Origin: Dolomedes plantarius
Taxonomy: Eukaryota > Arthropoda > Arachnida > Araneae > Dolomedidae
DNA length: 64,000 nt
Assembly (NCBI GenBank): GCA_907164885.2
Contig: OU015501.1
Span: 64,660,693-64,724,692, forward strand
Direction: 5' to 3'
Shown here: in pieces, positions 42,947 through 54,474 of the stretch
How positions within the stretch are numbered: the stretch's first letter is position 1
Layout of the letters: each line of letters opens with the position of its first letter
Position numbers and translations under genes: made by a program
Notes under the pieces: generated by a model
What the model saw: only the letters and a program-made list of their open reading frames with translations
The model's database searches: none
Told to the model about the DNA's origin: nothing

Positions 42947-44352
42947 CACTGCTGGCCACTGTAAATGCAACACCCTGAAGGAAACATGCAAATAACATGA
43001 AATTTACAACATGCATTAGCGGAGGTGAGATATGCAAATGATTAGAATTTCAGCGCAGACGCACATCACGCGCGCCTGTGGCGCCACTTCAAAGCGCTAT
43101 TTAAGGCTTGGAGATTTTGACGATTTCAAGTTCAGCAATTGTGTTTTTCTTGTGGTTTTTTCAAAAAAACGATCAATTATGCCTCGTCAAAAACAGCGAT
43201 CATCTTTTGATCAAGTATCCGCGTTCGACAGAGGAAGGATAGTGGCCTACCGAGATTGTGGATTATCTTTCAGGGAAATCGGTAGTCGTGTTGGACGAAA
43301 CCAAACAACTGTAATGCAGATATGTGATCGTTGGATGCAGGAGGGTACGACGGACCGGCGTGTTCGGTCGCATCCACCTCAGCGCACCACTTCACGTGAT
43401 GACAGGCAAATTGTGCACATGGCAGTGACGGATCTCTCAGTCACATCACGAACCATAGCACAGCACATGCGGTCTGTAACGCATCATCCAGTGTCTGCGC
43501 GTACCATTCGACGCCGTTTACAGCAGAGTGGTCTGTCCGCAAGACGTCCATTGCTTTGTCTACCCTTGACGCAGAACCACAGACGTCTCCGCCGCCAATG
43601 GTGCGATGACAGAAGGATGTGGACGGCAGAATGGAATGAAATTGTCTTTACTGACGAGTCACCCTTCTGTCTGCAACACCATGATGGTTGCTTTCGAGTC
43701 TGGAGACACCGTGAAGAGAGGATGCTGAACAGCTGCGTTATGCACCGCCACACTGGTCCTGCACCGGGTATTATGGTATGGGGCGGTATTGGATATCACT
43801 CTCGCACACCTCTAGTACGCATTGCCGGTACTTTAAGCAGCCAGCGCTACATCTCTGAGGTGTTGGAGCCAGTTGTCCTTCCTTACCTTCAGGGCTTGCC
43901 CACAGCCATATTTCAACAGGATAATGCGCGACCACACGTGGCACGCATTGTCCAACGGTTCTTCGTCAATCGCCAGATTGAATTGCTTCCCTAGCCGCCT
44001 CGCTCTCCGGATCTTTCGCCGATAGAAAACATGTGGTCCATGGTTGCTCTACGATTGACCCAGATTCCATCCCCAGCTGCCACAGCAGATCAACTTTGGC
44101 AACGTGTGGAAGCTGCTTGGTCTGCTGTACCCCAAGATTTCATCCAAAGTCTCTTTGAATCAATGCCGAGGCGTGTGGCAGCGGTGATCTCTAACAATGG
44201 CGGCTACTCTGGCTACTGATTTTGGCAGGAACCACACTTCACAGAAGTCTATAAATTTAATCATTTGAAACTTGGTCAACATGTTATCTACAAAATAAAT
44301 TTTGTTGTGATATCTCTTGTCTTTCTTGGTGTTGCAATTTGGGTGGCCAGCA

Positions 44353-44355
<3 letters not shown>
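42947..44355 (+). mobile_element. Tc1-C: Tc1-like transposon (1.41 kb)
   Basis: Left end CACTGCTGGCCACTGTAAAT after TA (42945-42946), right end inverse CACTGCTGGCCACCCAAATT. TIR pairing continues patchily through GCAACACC. The right flank reads TGTGTATATA, so the TA copy there is blurred by the adjoining microsatellite. A truncated relative (Tc1-D) lies at 58605-59035. Confidence 0.87.
43179..44219 (+). pseudogene. Tc1-C transposase, single nonsense codon
   Basis: ATG 43179 (MPRQKQRSSFDQVSAFDRGR) starts a normal-length Tc1 transposase of about 346 codons. It has paired helix-turn-helix regions, the first Asp in EIVFTDESPFCL, GIMVWGGIGYHS, the second Asp in IFQQDNARPHVA, and the third residue in SPDLSPIENMW (Glu). 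The only clear disablement is TAG at 43992-43994, where the family normally has Trp before PPRSPDL. The frame then continues to the usual end NGGYSGY and stop 44217-44219. The Phe-Cys after DESP (Arg usual) is another change. A possible recent death by one mutation; read-through is conceivable but unproven. Confidence 0.88.

Positions 44356-44356
<1 letters not shown>

Positions 44357-44407
<51 letters not shown>
44357..44407 (+). repeat. (TA)n microsatellite
   Basis: About 25 TA units between the end of Tc1-C and the left LTR of Gypsy-4. Confidence 0.95.
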
Positions 44408-44413
<6 letters not shown>

Positions 44414-46074
44414 GACCCGAATTGGGTCATCTCTTTAAGAAACACTATCGAGGCCGAAATAATGCAATTCCAAATCATAAAGAAGAATTGAAGTTTATTC
44501 CATGAGATCAGCGACATGATATCTTATTCGCATCGAGCCAGTCCAGCCTCTGTCACAAGAGCGCCGAAGCACAATTAGCTCAGGGAGATTGCCAGAATTG
44601 GCGGAGGAATTTAGTGTGTGGAAAGGCCGGGAGTTTCGCCAAAGTGTTGAAAAAGGGGTTATCACAACAGAGATAAAGTTCAGAATGGGCGATTATAGGT
44701 TGTTAGTAATATTATCACAGAATATCTCCCCATCTAAAATGGATTGGAGCCGCGGCCGTAGACTCCAAGTCACTCCAGATAGTGAGAACATGAAAATTAG
44801 CAGTTAGAATATTTGGTTGAAGCTGGCTTGAAAATCACAAATTCTTATGTTAAAATGTACAATTGAAAAACGTAATAATATGGCATAATCTTAAAAAACA
44901 AATAGATGGAGAAAATTAAAATGGAATGGTACACTTAAATGAAAACACTAATAACAGCAGATGTAAAGACGTTCCAAATACAGATACAAGTAAGAATATA
45001 TTGTGCAGGTCTCAGTCCCTGACATGTATCACAGTCTGAAAGTTTTCAGAGTCTTGGACGGGTACAGTTCAACTAGTAGTAAAAGTCACAAAAGTTATTT
45101 TTATTCACAGTCTTTAATCGTAGTATGGTTTAGTCGTTTTGAAGATCTCCTGTGGTGTAGTCACTTTTTTAGAAAAATAATGTTCTTTGTTGTTTATGGT
45201 CCGTTTCACATTAGTTATTCACTTTTCTTTACGCAAAACACTTTCTATATTTTATTTTTTTTATCATTGGTTTTCAATTTCAATTTTTTCTCTAGATCAT
45301 ATGTTATGAGGGGTACCAGAGATACCCCTTTGCGTTGCGTAAAATTGAGGGAGGTGAACTCCAAAGTGAACTATGCGTTTATAAATAAAATAACATTTAT
45401 TATACACTATTTTACAAGAGAGGTGAGTTTTACATATTATATATAAGATCTTGATTAGACATATAACAGAATTAGGGCATACTATTTCCGCTTCCTGCGG
45501 TAGAACCATTACGGGTCGAGTGAAATAAAGTCATATTTTTCGTAATCTCTCAAAGGGCATGAGCACTATTTAAAGGGGAAGAAATGACCAACCTGGGGAG
45601 CTTTGATGAAACAGCAGGGCAAGGCATGGAGTCGTTGAGGCACTTCTACCGGAGGAGGCTTTAGGTATCGGGCTAAAAATCATGGGGCCCTTCATTGGAG
45701 GAGGCAGCAGAATCGGCGCTGGAGGTTGAACACGGACATCTCGCCATTTTACGGTGGCGTCTTTTTTTCAGGGCTTTCTTCGCAGCTTTTTACCTCAATC
45801 TCTCTCTGACCCTCTCCTCCGAACCTCGTTTCTCTCCCACACTCGGATTCATTTTTCCCCATTTGGATTATGACTCCTCCCCAGGTCAGTTATTCACGTA
45901 AATTTATTGCCTCTTCGAGTTTTTTATTCGAGGGCAGGATGCTCCGACATCCCCACGGTTGACCCACGTGGTACTCTTATTTCCAAGAAAATTGGATGTC
46001 CGTTGAATTTCCTGGAATTTCTTTCTCCTGTCCTGAGGAATTCAGGGGGGGCGATGTTTCTTGGAAAATTGGTG
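44408..46074 (-). repeat. Gypsy-4 3' LTR (right limit uncertain)
   Basis: The left limit at 44408 is set by similarity to 51504. The right limit is proposed from a pyrimidine run TTCCCCCTTTTTCC (46078-46091), which is a purine tract on the coding strand directly followed by TGCACC. Frames inside, such as 45003-45446, carry no motif and probably are not genes. Only the first about 310 bp can be confirmed as LTR. Confidence 0.5.
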
Positions 46075-46091
46075 CAGTTCCCCCTTTTTCC

Positions 46092-46841
46092 AATATGGCC
46101 GTTTTATGTCCCGTAATCGTGTTGGAAAAACAAAATGGCTATGACGTTGGAAGGAGTTCAAAATGTCCAAATTGTGAATCCTTCACAACAATCATATGCA
46201 CAAAAACATTAAAAGTTCTTTCAGCAATTAGTAGAATAAATTTACCAAATGCTGTCAAAATTAACTTTCAACATCAATACCAAATGTCTGGTACCTGATG
46301 CAAAAATTCGAACAAAAATACAAATTCCAACAATTGACACCGACATTCAACTGTTGTGGGAAAAAAATCAAGACAATACAAACATAAATTTGAGGTATGT
46401 GACCTGTTGTGAGTACATCCTCGTGAGCGTTTACCGAAGGGAAAGTTCTTCCAACCTGAAACTCAAGTTGAGCAAACTGCACAAAATGAAAAGGGGCAAG
46501 CACGTTTCTCAAATATGAGAGGGAAAGGCAACTGTTCAAAGGGAACATTTGAACAGTGCGAAGAGACAGGTAGGGCAGTGAGTGGAAACCCCAGTATTAA
46601 AATCAATATTATTTATCTAGTACATAGTATTTTTCATATAAAATGTAGTAAGCTTCTAAAGTTTAAAAAAAAATTATGTGAGTTTCACTTACACTCACGG
46701 GGTTTCTTCAAAATTAACTAGGATGGCGATAGGACAGGAATGCTAAAATAGAAAGATTAAGGATAGCTGAATGATTTACATATTGGTGACTTATTCGTGG
46801 TGTAGTTTGAACTTCTCAGGTGAATAGTAAAATCTCAATTT
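46092..46841. other. Gypsy-4 region between integrase end and putative PPT
   Basis: About 750 bp with no env-like frame. Confidence 0.4.
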
Positions 46842-49800
46842 TTATGAATGTACAATTTCAGTGGATTTTTTCGTGTGGTAATTTTCGTTATCAATTTCAT
46901 AATTATCTTCAGATAATTTATTAATAATCTGGTAAGGTCCTGAATAAGGTGAGGTTAACTTTCTAGTGTTTGGGTATTCGAATTCCTCATATCTTACTAA
47001 GTCTCCAGGTTGCAATTTAGATTCTTCAAATCTAGTATCATATCTCGTCTTATTTTTCTGGTGGTATTCAAGAGTTCTGGTTTTAGCTAAAGTTCTTGCT
47101 TCATTAAGTGGAGGATAAGTATTTTGGTCAATTGGAGAATCAAAAGGAAGTTTGCCAAATAATAAGTAGGCAGGGGGGAACTTAGTTACGGTATGAGGTG
47201 AGTTGTTATATTCAGTAACAACTTGTTCTAGCACTTTTGTCCACGGAACCTTTTTATAAGTAGCATTTACCTTAAATTTTAGGCGGGTTACAAGGGATTG
47301 ATTTACCCTCTCCACTTTTCCGTTGGTCTGGGGATGATGAGAAGAAGTCAAAAGTTGTTTCACATTATGGTTTTTAAGAAATTTTTTGAATCTGGATTAT
47401 GTAAAAGTTGCGTTTCTATCGCTTAATACTTTCTCTGGAATTTGCACATTAAAAATTTGACTTAGACAATTTGCACATGTTTCTGAAGTTACGCTCTTTG
47501 AGGGAAATGCCCATGCATATCGGGTTGCATGATCAATCACTATATGCAAGTATTTTTTGGTTGAGTTGTAATAATTAAACCCTCCTAGTGTATCAATAGA
47601 TAAACATTCAAATGGTTGGTCAGTTGAGGGCACTTCTTGCAGGAGTCCAAATCGTTTCTGTTTTTTCTTTTTATTTAACTGGCAAGTATGACAATGTTTC
47701 ACGAAATTTCCTATATCTTCACTAATATGGGGCCAATAATATTGAGGGGTAATTAAATTTAGCATAATTTGAACTCCTGGATGTCCGAAATTTTCATGGG
47801 TATTAGTTAACAATTTTAATCTTAAGGATTTAGGTACTACAATTTTACAAAAGTTCTTTTTCTTAATTACCATCATGTCATTAATTTCTTTATAATTTTT
47901 ACCACACACATTGTCAATTTTCTGTTGTTGAAATATTTCATTCCTATCTAGTAAATGTACACAGTGTTGGAGATGTTGAGAAACGGGATGTCTTGAAAGC
48001 ATATCCGCCTCAATATTGGTAGAACCCTTCTGATATCTAATTTCGTAGTCATACATGCTCAATTGAAGGGACCAGCGGAATAATCTACCTTTTAAATTTT
48101 TAACATTTTTTAATCAAGCAAGTGCCGCATGATCAGTATGTATGACAAATTTTTGCCCATGGAGATAATAATGAAATTTGTCTAATCCGTCAACAATGGC
48201 TAAACATTCCAATTCTGTAATTGCGTAATTCTTTTCATAATCTCTTAAAGTTCTCGAATGGTATGATACAGGGTGAAGAATATTATTTTGATCTGGTTGC
48301 TTCAAAACAGCTCCAACAGAACTTTGGGAGGCATCAACATAGAGGTGACATGGTTTACTAGAATCGTGTAACTGTAACACTGGTTTTGATATTCAAGATT
48401 TCTTTCAACTCGTCAAAAGCTTGTTGACATGTTTCATCCCAATGCCACACAACATTCTTTTTCAGTAATCTATTAAGAGGAGCTTTAATTTTGGCATAGT
48501 TGGGAATGAATCGGTGATAAACATTTACACTACCGAGAACTCTTAGTAACTCTTTGGTATTCTTAGGATTTTTCAATTTTTTAATAGTTTCAATATTATG
48601 ATTATCAGGAATTACTCTACCATTTTTTACTTCATAACCTAGAAATTTTATCTGATCTTTAGCAAACACACATTTCCCTTGGTTTAATTTAATATTTTCT
48701 ATTTTAAACACTTCAAATAATATACTTAAATGTTCCAAATGTTCTTTCTCAGAAGACGAGTAGACAATTATGTCATCAAAGTAGTTACATGCAAAATCAA
48801 TTTTGTTTTTTGTTATAAATTCACATAATGGTTCTGTTAAAAATGGCTGGAGCATTTTTTAGTCTAAAGGGGAGCCTTAGCCACTCGAATAACCCAAAGT
48901 TTGCACTGAAAGCCAGCTTTTCAGTATCTGCGGGGTGAATGGGAATATGCCAGAAACCAGATCTGAGGTCAAGGGTAGAAAAAATTTTAGCGTTACTCAA
49001 TTTATCTAATAAAGTGTAAATTCTGGGCAAAGGTTCTGCATATGTTTTAGTAAAGGACTCCAATTTTCGATAATCAATGCGCAATCTCGTTTTCTTACCC
49101 TCCCCACGTTTGAGTACCAAACACACAGGTGAACTGTATGGGCTGCAACTTTCCTTAATTATGCCTGCTTTCAACAATTGATCAATTTGTGATTTAATTT
49201 CCTCCTCTTCCTTAGGGGAAGTTCTATAGGGTCTTAGAGAAACAGGCAAGTTAGATGTTAAATTAATTATTTGGGGTTCAATATTAATACAACCAACATC
49301 ATATTTACTTTTGGAAAATACAGATGAATTTTTAATTAACAAGTTTTCTAAATTATTTTCTTTTCGATTAAGATTCTGAGAAACAACATTGGTTACAGAA
49401 TCAACAGTTTTAGGTATGGTATCATTTAGAATTATATTCTCATTATCATTTTCATAGTTATTTTGTACAAAATATTCAGGTTGAGGACTGGACTTATTTT
49501 GGCTGTTGAACAGTCCACCTTGGAATTGAATATGGAGTGACATATTTGCTTTTGGCATATTACCTTCATTATTAATTATTACAGATTTTTGTTTTACCTT
49601 TAGGTTTTTACAATCAATATCAATTTCATAAATTTTACATTCATTTAGACCTAATATTACATAATCCAAGTTATTGTCAATTACATATAACACAATATCT
49701 CTGATAATTTGGCCAATTTTCATCTTAACCTTACATATTTTGTTCATTACAATATGGCTTTGTGTTTGTACAACTTTTATACCTCTTACTCTGGTTATTT

Positions 49801-49903
49801 TCAAATTTAACTGTCGAGCAGTTCTGGTGGATATTACTGACAGAGTTGCGCCACTGTCTATGACACAGTCTACATATTTATTGGTTGAGAAATAACCTGA
49901 CAC
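46842..49903 (-). pseudogene. pol: Gypsy-4 pol: PR-RT-RNase H-IN with four breaks
   Basis: Minus strand, in order. Protease VIDSGATLS near 49860. RT with RLRIDYRKL, IFSTLDLRSGFWHIPI, LRLPFRLKNAPAIF (Arg where Gly is usual) and catalytic YFDDIIV at about 48770-48784. RNase H with LYVDASQSSVGAVLK and HTDHAALA. Integrase zinc region HENFGHPGVQ and CHTCQLNKKK, then Asp in SIDTLGG (about 47592), Asp in LSDRNATF (about 47419), Glu in GKVERVNQ (about 47311), and a C-terminal PGDLVRYEEFEY and YSGPYQI. Breaks: a frameshift at 48821-48855, a frameshift at 48358-48380, a TGA at 48114-48116 where Trp is expected, and a TAA at 47397-47399. Pol opens in the -1 frame just after the gag stop, as usual for this group. 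Confidence 0.9.
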
Positions 49904-49911
49904 TTCAATAG

Positions 49912-50875
49912 TCAGGAATTAGGAGTATTCTCTGAGGGTGGTTCAATTGCAAGGGGTGAAGTCCTTTCATTATCAGCTCTTTCCATTCTTAATGGACAAA
50001 TTTGACTCCAATGAAAAGCATTTGGAATACCTCTCTCTATACATATTCTACATGGAGTGGGAGACAAAGTGGGTGAGTTATCATAATTATGATGGCTAGA
50101 AAATCTAGGGTTATTGCTCTGATAGTTAGGATTAGATGGTCTTTGGTATCGGTAGTAATTATGAGGTCTCTGGTAAGTATTTTGCCTCGGAGCATAAGTT
50201 CTAACATCATTTGAATATCTTGGTACATCTGACCTATTCCAAGTTTGGGAATCATTCCTAATGTAATCATTTCTGTTTTGAATTTGGGGAGTTCTAACAA
50301 AGGGAGATACATATCTGGGCGACTCATTACTAGGTTGTGGATTCTCTGTTATTTTTACCAGTCTGTGAGCTTCGTTAAGCCAAGCAATTGGGTCAGCAGG
50401 GGAATTAATGGTCATTAATGATTTTAGTTCTCTGGGGAGGCCATCAGTTAAACCCTCCATGATCATTTCACTTCTTAAATTTAACTTTTTTCCGATTTCT
50501 AATTTTCTCCTGAAATATTTTGTAATATCAACATTGTTTTCATTAAATTTTAACCCTGCAAAATCATTAAAGGTAGTTTAGGTAGGGGTGAAAAAATTTT
50601 CTTTTAACACAGTCACTAATTCTGTAAAATTATTAATTTGATAACAATTTTGAATATAAACTTTAAGTGCGTTACCCTTTACAAAACGTGAAAAATTTTG
50701 TAATTTCCCCTGTCCATCCCTATTCCCTTCTGTACATTTTTTTTTCAAAATAATTTAGCCAAGAGTTTACGTCCATATTACTGTCTGAATCAAAAGGCAC
50801 AATATTTAGTTCTGTTTCATTACTCGTGATTCTTAAAGAATCGTCAAGTTCGGTATTTGGTTTGGCAGTCGCCAT
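49912..50875 (-). pseudogene. gag: Gypsy-4 gag
   Basis: ATG at 50875-50873 (MATAKPNTELDDSLRI). Capsid-like helices include SRFVKGNALKVYIQNC and FAGLKFNENN, then MEGLTDGLPRELKSLMTINS. An Asn/Tyr/Arg-rich linker follows, and a C-terminal CRICIERG with later H-x4-C (HWSQIC), a variant zinc knuckle. A frameshift near 50750 and an in-frame TAA near 50580 break the N-terminal half; 50466-49912 is open to its stop. It would form the virus-like particle shell. Confidence 0.8.
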
Positions 50876-51503
50876 TTTGTTTTACAAATGTAATACTAGA
50901 AATTACAAAAATAATATAATAACTGACCTGCTTACAACACCAATTTTTGTACTGTAAATTACAATACTAAATAAGAACTTTTTTAAGTGCAAAGCACTCT
51001 GATGGTGAACTGGAAAATTTGCTTATATGAGCTTCTTTGATTTCGGAGCAGCGTTCGACGTTCAACCGGAAATCGTAATTATTTTCTTGAAATTGAATTT
51101 TTTATTGTTATTGCACACATATAAAAAAAAATCTTGAAGCACTACTTGGGGATTTATAGTTGAATTACGAATGATTCATCACTGGTATTTTCTTCTTTAA
51201 GATGGCGGAGTCCGTGGATAACCGTAAACTTGAAATCCAAACTGTAACGAACTGGAAATGGCATCTTCACTTGCTTCGATGTGGTCGATATCTCTGTAGT
51301 AATTCCATGGTGTTGGATGATATGACCGGAATGGTCATCTTCACTGGGTAATCAAATCACAGCAGAGTACCTTTCTTCTTTCAAGATGACGCATTCAGGA
51401 ACGAACTCCGGCGGGAATCCAAAGTGAAACTCGTAACAAAGACTTTTTAACTTGTTCCATTTGCAGTCGCATTTTTAAAAGTCCAGATCCTGTCGAGCTT
51501 TCT

Positions 51504-51808
51504 GAAATGACCCGAATTGGGTCATCTCTTTAAGAAACACAATCGAGGCCGAAATAATGCAATTCCAAATCATAAAGAAGAATTGAAGTTTATTCCATGA
51601 GGTCAGCGACATGACATCTTATTCGCATCGAGCCAGTCCAGCCACTGTCACAAGAGCGCCAAAACACAATTAGCTCAGGGAGGTTGCCAGAATTGGCGGT
51701 GGAAGTTAGTGTGTGGAAAGGCGAGGCGTTTCGCCAAAGAGTAGAAAAAGGGGTTATCAGAGCAGAGATAAAGTTCAGAATGGGCGATTATAGGTCGTTA
51801 GTAATATT

Positions 51809-51812
<4 letters not shown>
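51504..51812 (-). repeat. Gypsy-4 5' LTR, truncated
   Basis: Matches 44408-44718, then runs into TA repeats where the 3' LTR copy continues with CAGAATATCTCC. The U3 part is therefore missing. No clear TGG-starting primer-binding site is seen next to its inner end. Confidence 0.8.

Positions 51813-51896
<84 letters not shown>
51813..51896 (+). repeat. (TA)n microsatellite
   Basis: About 42 TA units at the break point of the Gypsy-4 5' LTR. Confidence 0.95.
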
Positions 51897-51897
<1 letters not shown>

Positions 51898-52860
51898 CCT
51901 CCTTAATGGCCGTTCTTACAAAGGAGGTAATCGGAAAAATAGGCCCCGTAAGCTAAAGGTTAAAATAAGCAGAATGTCTTTATATTCATACAGACATCAC
52001 AAAAGAAATTTTAACTCACTAGGCTTTCTGTAAATAACAATAGCTCGTGTCATTACAAAAATTATGCCATTTATCAAATTTTCTCACCGTTCTGGCAGGC
52101 ATCTGACTCAATTTACCTCAAAATAATTTTGACCGCCTTACAAGGGGTGAATGAATAATTCAACTCTTTTAAAAGATGCACACCCCTAAGAGTTATGGAA
52201 TTAATTTTTAAAACCCTACAACTTCATTCCTGTTTAATGAGGGCAATTTATTTTCTAACTTATCATTTCAGTGAAGAAATTTTAAGCTTAGATAATGAAA
52301 ACGCATTTTCTCTGGGTACAAAAATATGAGTTGTTTGTGACCTAAATAGTTAACTGATTTATTAATTACTAAAAGAATTAAAATTTTTAAAGATTTTGTT
52401 CCATAATGGTAAGGCTATTATTTCTTTTATTTTTTTCATTATTGATTATAGGTTTTTATTACAACAACCTTAAAAAGATATCTTTTTCAACAACTCCTAA
52501 GGGATATCATAATTAGTAAACGTTTGCTTACTGTTTATACACATTTGATATTAGAGATAAACTATTCGTACTGCTAAATATTTAGTTTGATTGACAAACC
52601 ATGTACCTTATCAGTCAATCGCTTGAAATTGCAAAATTTAGCATCTAATACGCAGTCGTTGCACTATGATATCGCACTATTAACTCTTTGTGATGTATAG
52701 GCTATAAAACCTGAGAAATTTTTAATGGTATGAATGGAAATATTTTACTGTTCGGAGGCGTTTTCAATTTCTGTTGGTTAACTCAATACATCTGTGAAAG
52801 CAATTTATGCTTATATTATCGAAATAATTTTGACATGTAGCTTCTCCTTTCCAAATGTAA
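51898..52860. other. Unassigned AT-rich stretch
   Basis: No coding or repeat signal recognised. Confidence 0.5.
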
Positions 52861-52862
52861 TA

Positions 52863-53429
52863 CAGGGTGTCCAGGCTAAAGGTATCCAAAAGTTATGACT
52901 TATTTTTACGGAACTACGCATTAGAATTTAAAAATATTTATTTAAATAGAAAGAACATCACAACAAGTTTTAATATCAATCATAGATTTTGATCATAGTA
53001 TCATAGATTTCGATGTGTACATCTTTTGTAGCACGACTAACGTCTAAATGGCAATCAAGTTCTCTCCCAGTGTTTCTTAGCATATCAGGAGTCATAAGAC
53101 ATTTTTGCTTGGGGATTCATTAAATCTGTTGTGTATAAACAAAAAATTGAAACTGTGGATGAGTTGAAGAAGCGTATCATTCAAGCAATTCGTGTAATAA
53201 CTCCTGATATCCTACGAAACACTTGGACAGAACTGGATTACCAAGTAGACGTTTGTCGTGCTACAAAAAGTGAACATATCGAAATCTATGATACTATGAT
53301 TGAAATTTATGATTGATATTAAAACTTGGTGAGATGTTCTTTCTATTTAAATAAATATTTTTAAATTCTAATGGGTAGTTCCGCAAAAATAAGCCATAAC
53401 TTTTGGATACTTTTAGCCCGGACACCCTG
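52863..53429 (+). mobile_element. Second fold-back mariner-like derivative (567 bp)
   Basis: Ends CAGGGTGTCCAGGCTAAAGG and the inverse of TTTTAGCCCGGACACCCTG, TA outside both (52861-52862, 53430-53431). The right part codes on the plus strand for a transposase C-terminus: WGFIKSVVYKQKIETVDELK, TPDILRNTWTELDYQVDVCR and a stop at 53314-53316. The left part (52863-about 53106) is an inverted copy of the same C-terminus and 3' end. All catalytic sequence and the genuine 5' end are missing. Same design as 3544-4099 but from a different mariner-type family. Confidence 0.82.
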
Positions 53430-53431
53430 TA

Positions 53432-53815
53432 TTAATCAGGATCTCTGCTATTTTAATTAGAATTTGTTACGGTAGTAACCAATTTTAGTAACAATATAAT
53501 CAATCCTCCAGTTGTATCAGTATCTACTCCTCTAAAGAATATTCTCGTTAGCATTTTGATATAATTGTATTATTACTGAAATAGAGGAAAACAATAATAT
53601 TTCAATACGCTGAAAACCGAAATAAATCTCTCTATTCTAAAAAAAAGTAACTCCCGCTGCCGCTGTCAAAAGCTTGTCACGCTATCTCCTCCGAAACCGC
53701 TGGGGGTATGGGGTCGAGAGCGATACCAATGGATGCAGAAAAATAGGGGGACCAAAGTAAGACATGTCTCTTCGTCGGACTTTAAGTTTTTTTTTATTTT
53801 CTGTTTTGTGGGAAA
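53432..53815. other. Unassigned flank
   Basis: A GC-richer patch at about 53645-53740; no gene seen. Confidence 0.4.
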
Positions 53816-54170
53816 ATATTGACTTTCTCATCTTCAGATTACGATAACTCGCCAAAAAATGATCGTAGAATTTTGATCTTTTTACAATCTAAGACTACAG
53901 ACATTTCTCTTTCAAACTAGACCTCATTTGTTTAAAAATATTTTAAAACAGACTAATATTTTCATCAAAAAATGAAACACAGTTTTTCAAAAATTTTGAC
54001 TTTTTCATCTTTAGATTACGATAACTCCCCAAAAAATGATCGTAGAAATTTGATCTTTTTACAGTCTAAGACTACAGACATTTTTCTTTCAAATTAGACC
54101 TGATTTGTTTAAAAATATTTTAAAACAGACTAATATTTTCATCAAAAAATGAAACACAGTTTTTCAAGAA
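53816..54170 (+). repeat. Two tandem copies of a 176-bp unit
   Basis: ATTACGATAACTC recurs at 53838 and 54014; AAAAAATGATCGTAGAA, CTAAGACTACAGACATTT and AAAATGAAACACAGTTTTTC each occur in both copies. About 95 % similar by eye. Confidence 0.92.
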
Positions 54171-54469
54171 ATATCGTCCCCTATGTGGATGTAATATCGA
54201 CTATCCTCGAGTTTTTATCTTACAAATAAAATATTTACATCATCTGGAAGCTGAAAGCTTTCTTATCATATAAACCTCATTTCAAGTCTATATCTTAAAT
54301 TTTCGATTTTTGATTGAATTTTAAAGCTGATAATTCAACAGTGATGAAACACCCTTCGCATTAAGGGTGACAACAGTAAATGGATGGAAGCTATTACATT
54401 GCCCGAGAATCACCCCTATGTATCTCGCTATTAGCCGTAACAGAGGAGCGAGCGTAGCGAGCCTAGGGG
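54171..54469. other. Flank containing half of the Gypsy-3 target palindrome
   Basis: It ends GAGCGAGCGTAGCGAGCCTA then GGGGC. CTAGGGGC at 54463-54470 pairs with GCCCCTAG at 61648-61655 across the Gypsy-3 insertion. Confidence 0.5.
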
Positions 54470-54474
54470 CGAAG

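Larger units (their letters stand above)
44408..51812 (-). mobile_element. Gypsy-4: older minus-strand Ty3/Gypsy element
   Basis: Direct repeats 44408-44718 and 51504-51812 (both starting TGAAATGACCCGAATTGGGT) are LTR ends, and between them lie gag, PR, RT, RNase H and IN on the minus strand in canonical order. The two LTR segments differ at roughly 17 of 310 positions by eye, so this is the oldest of the datable elements here. The 5' LTR is cut short at a TA microsatellite. No TSD can be identified because both outer flanks are TA repeats. Confidence 0.85.

Noticed and set aside
45003..45446. 147-aa frame rich in Phe/Tyr/Ser
   Set aside because: It lies inside the putative Gypsy-4 LTR, is driven by T-rich DNA, and has no domain or splice evidence.
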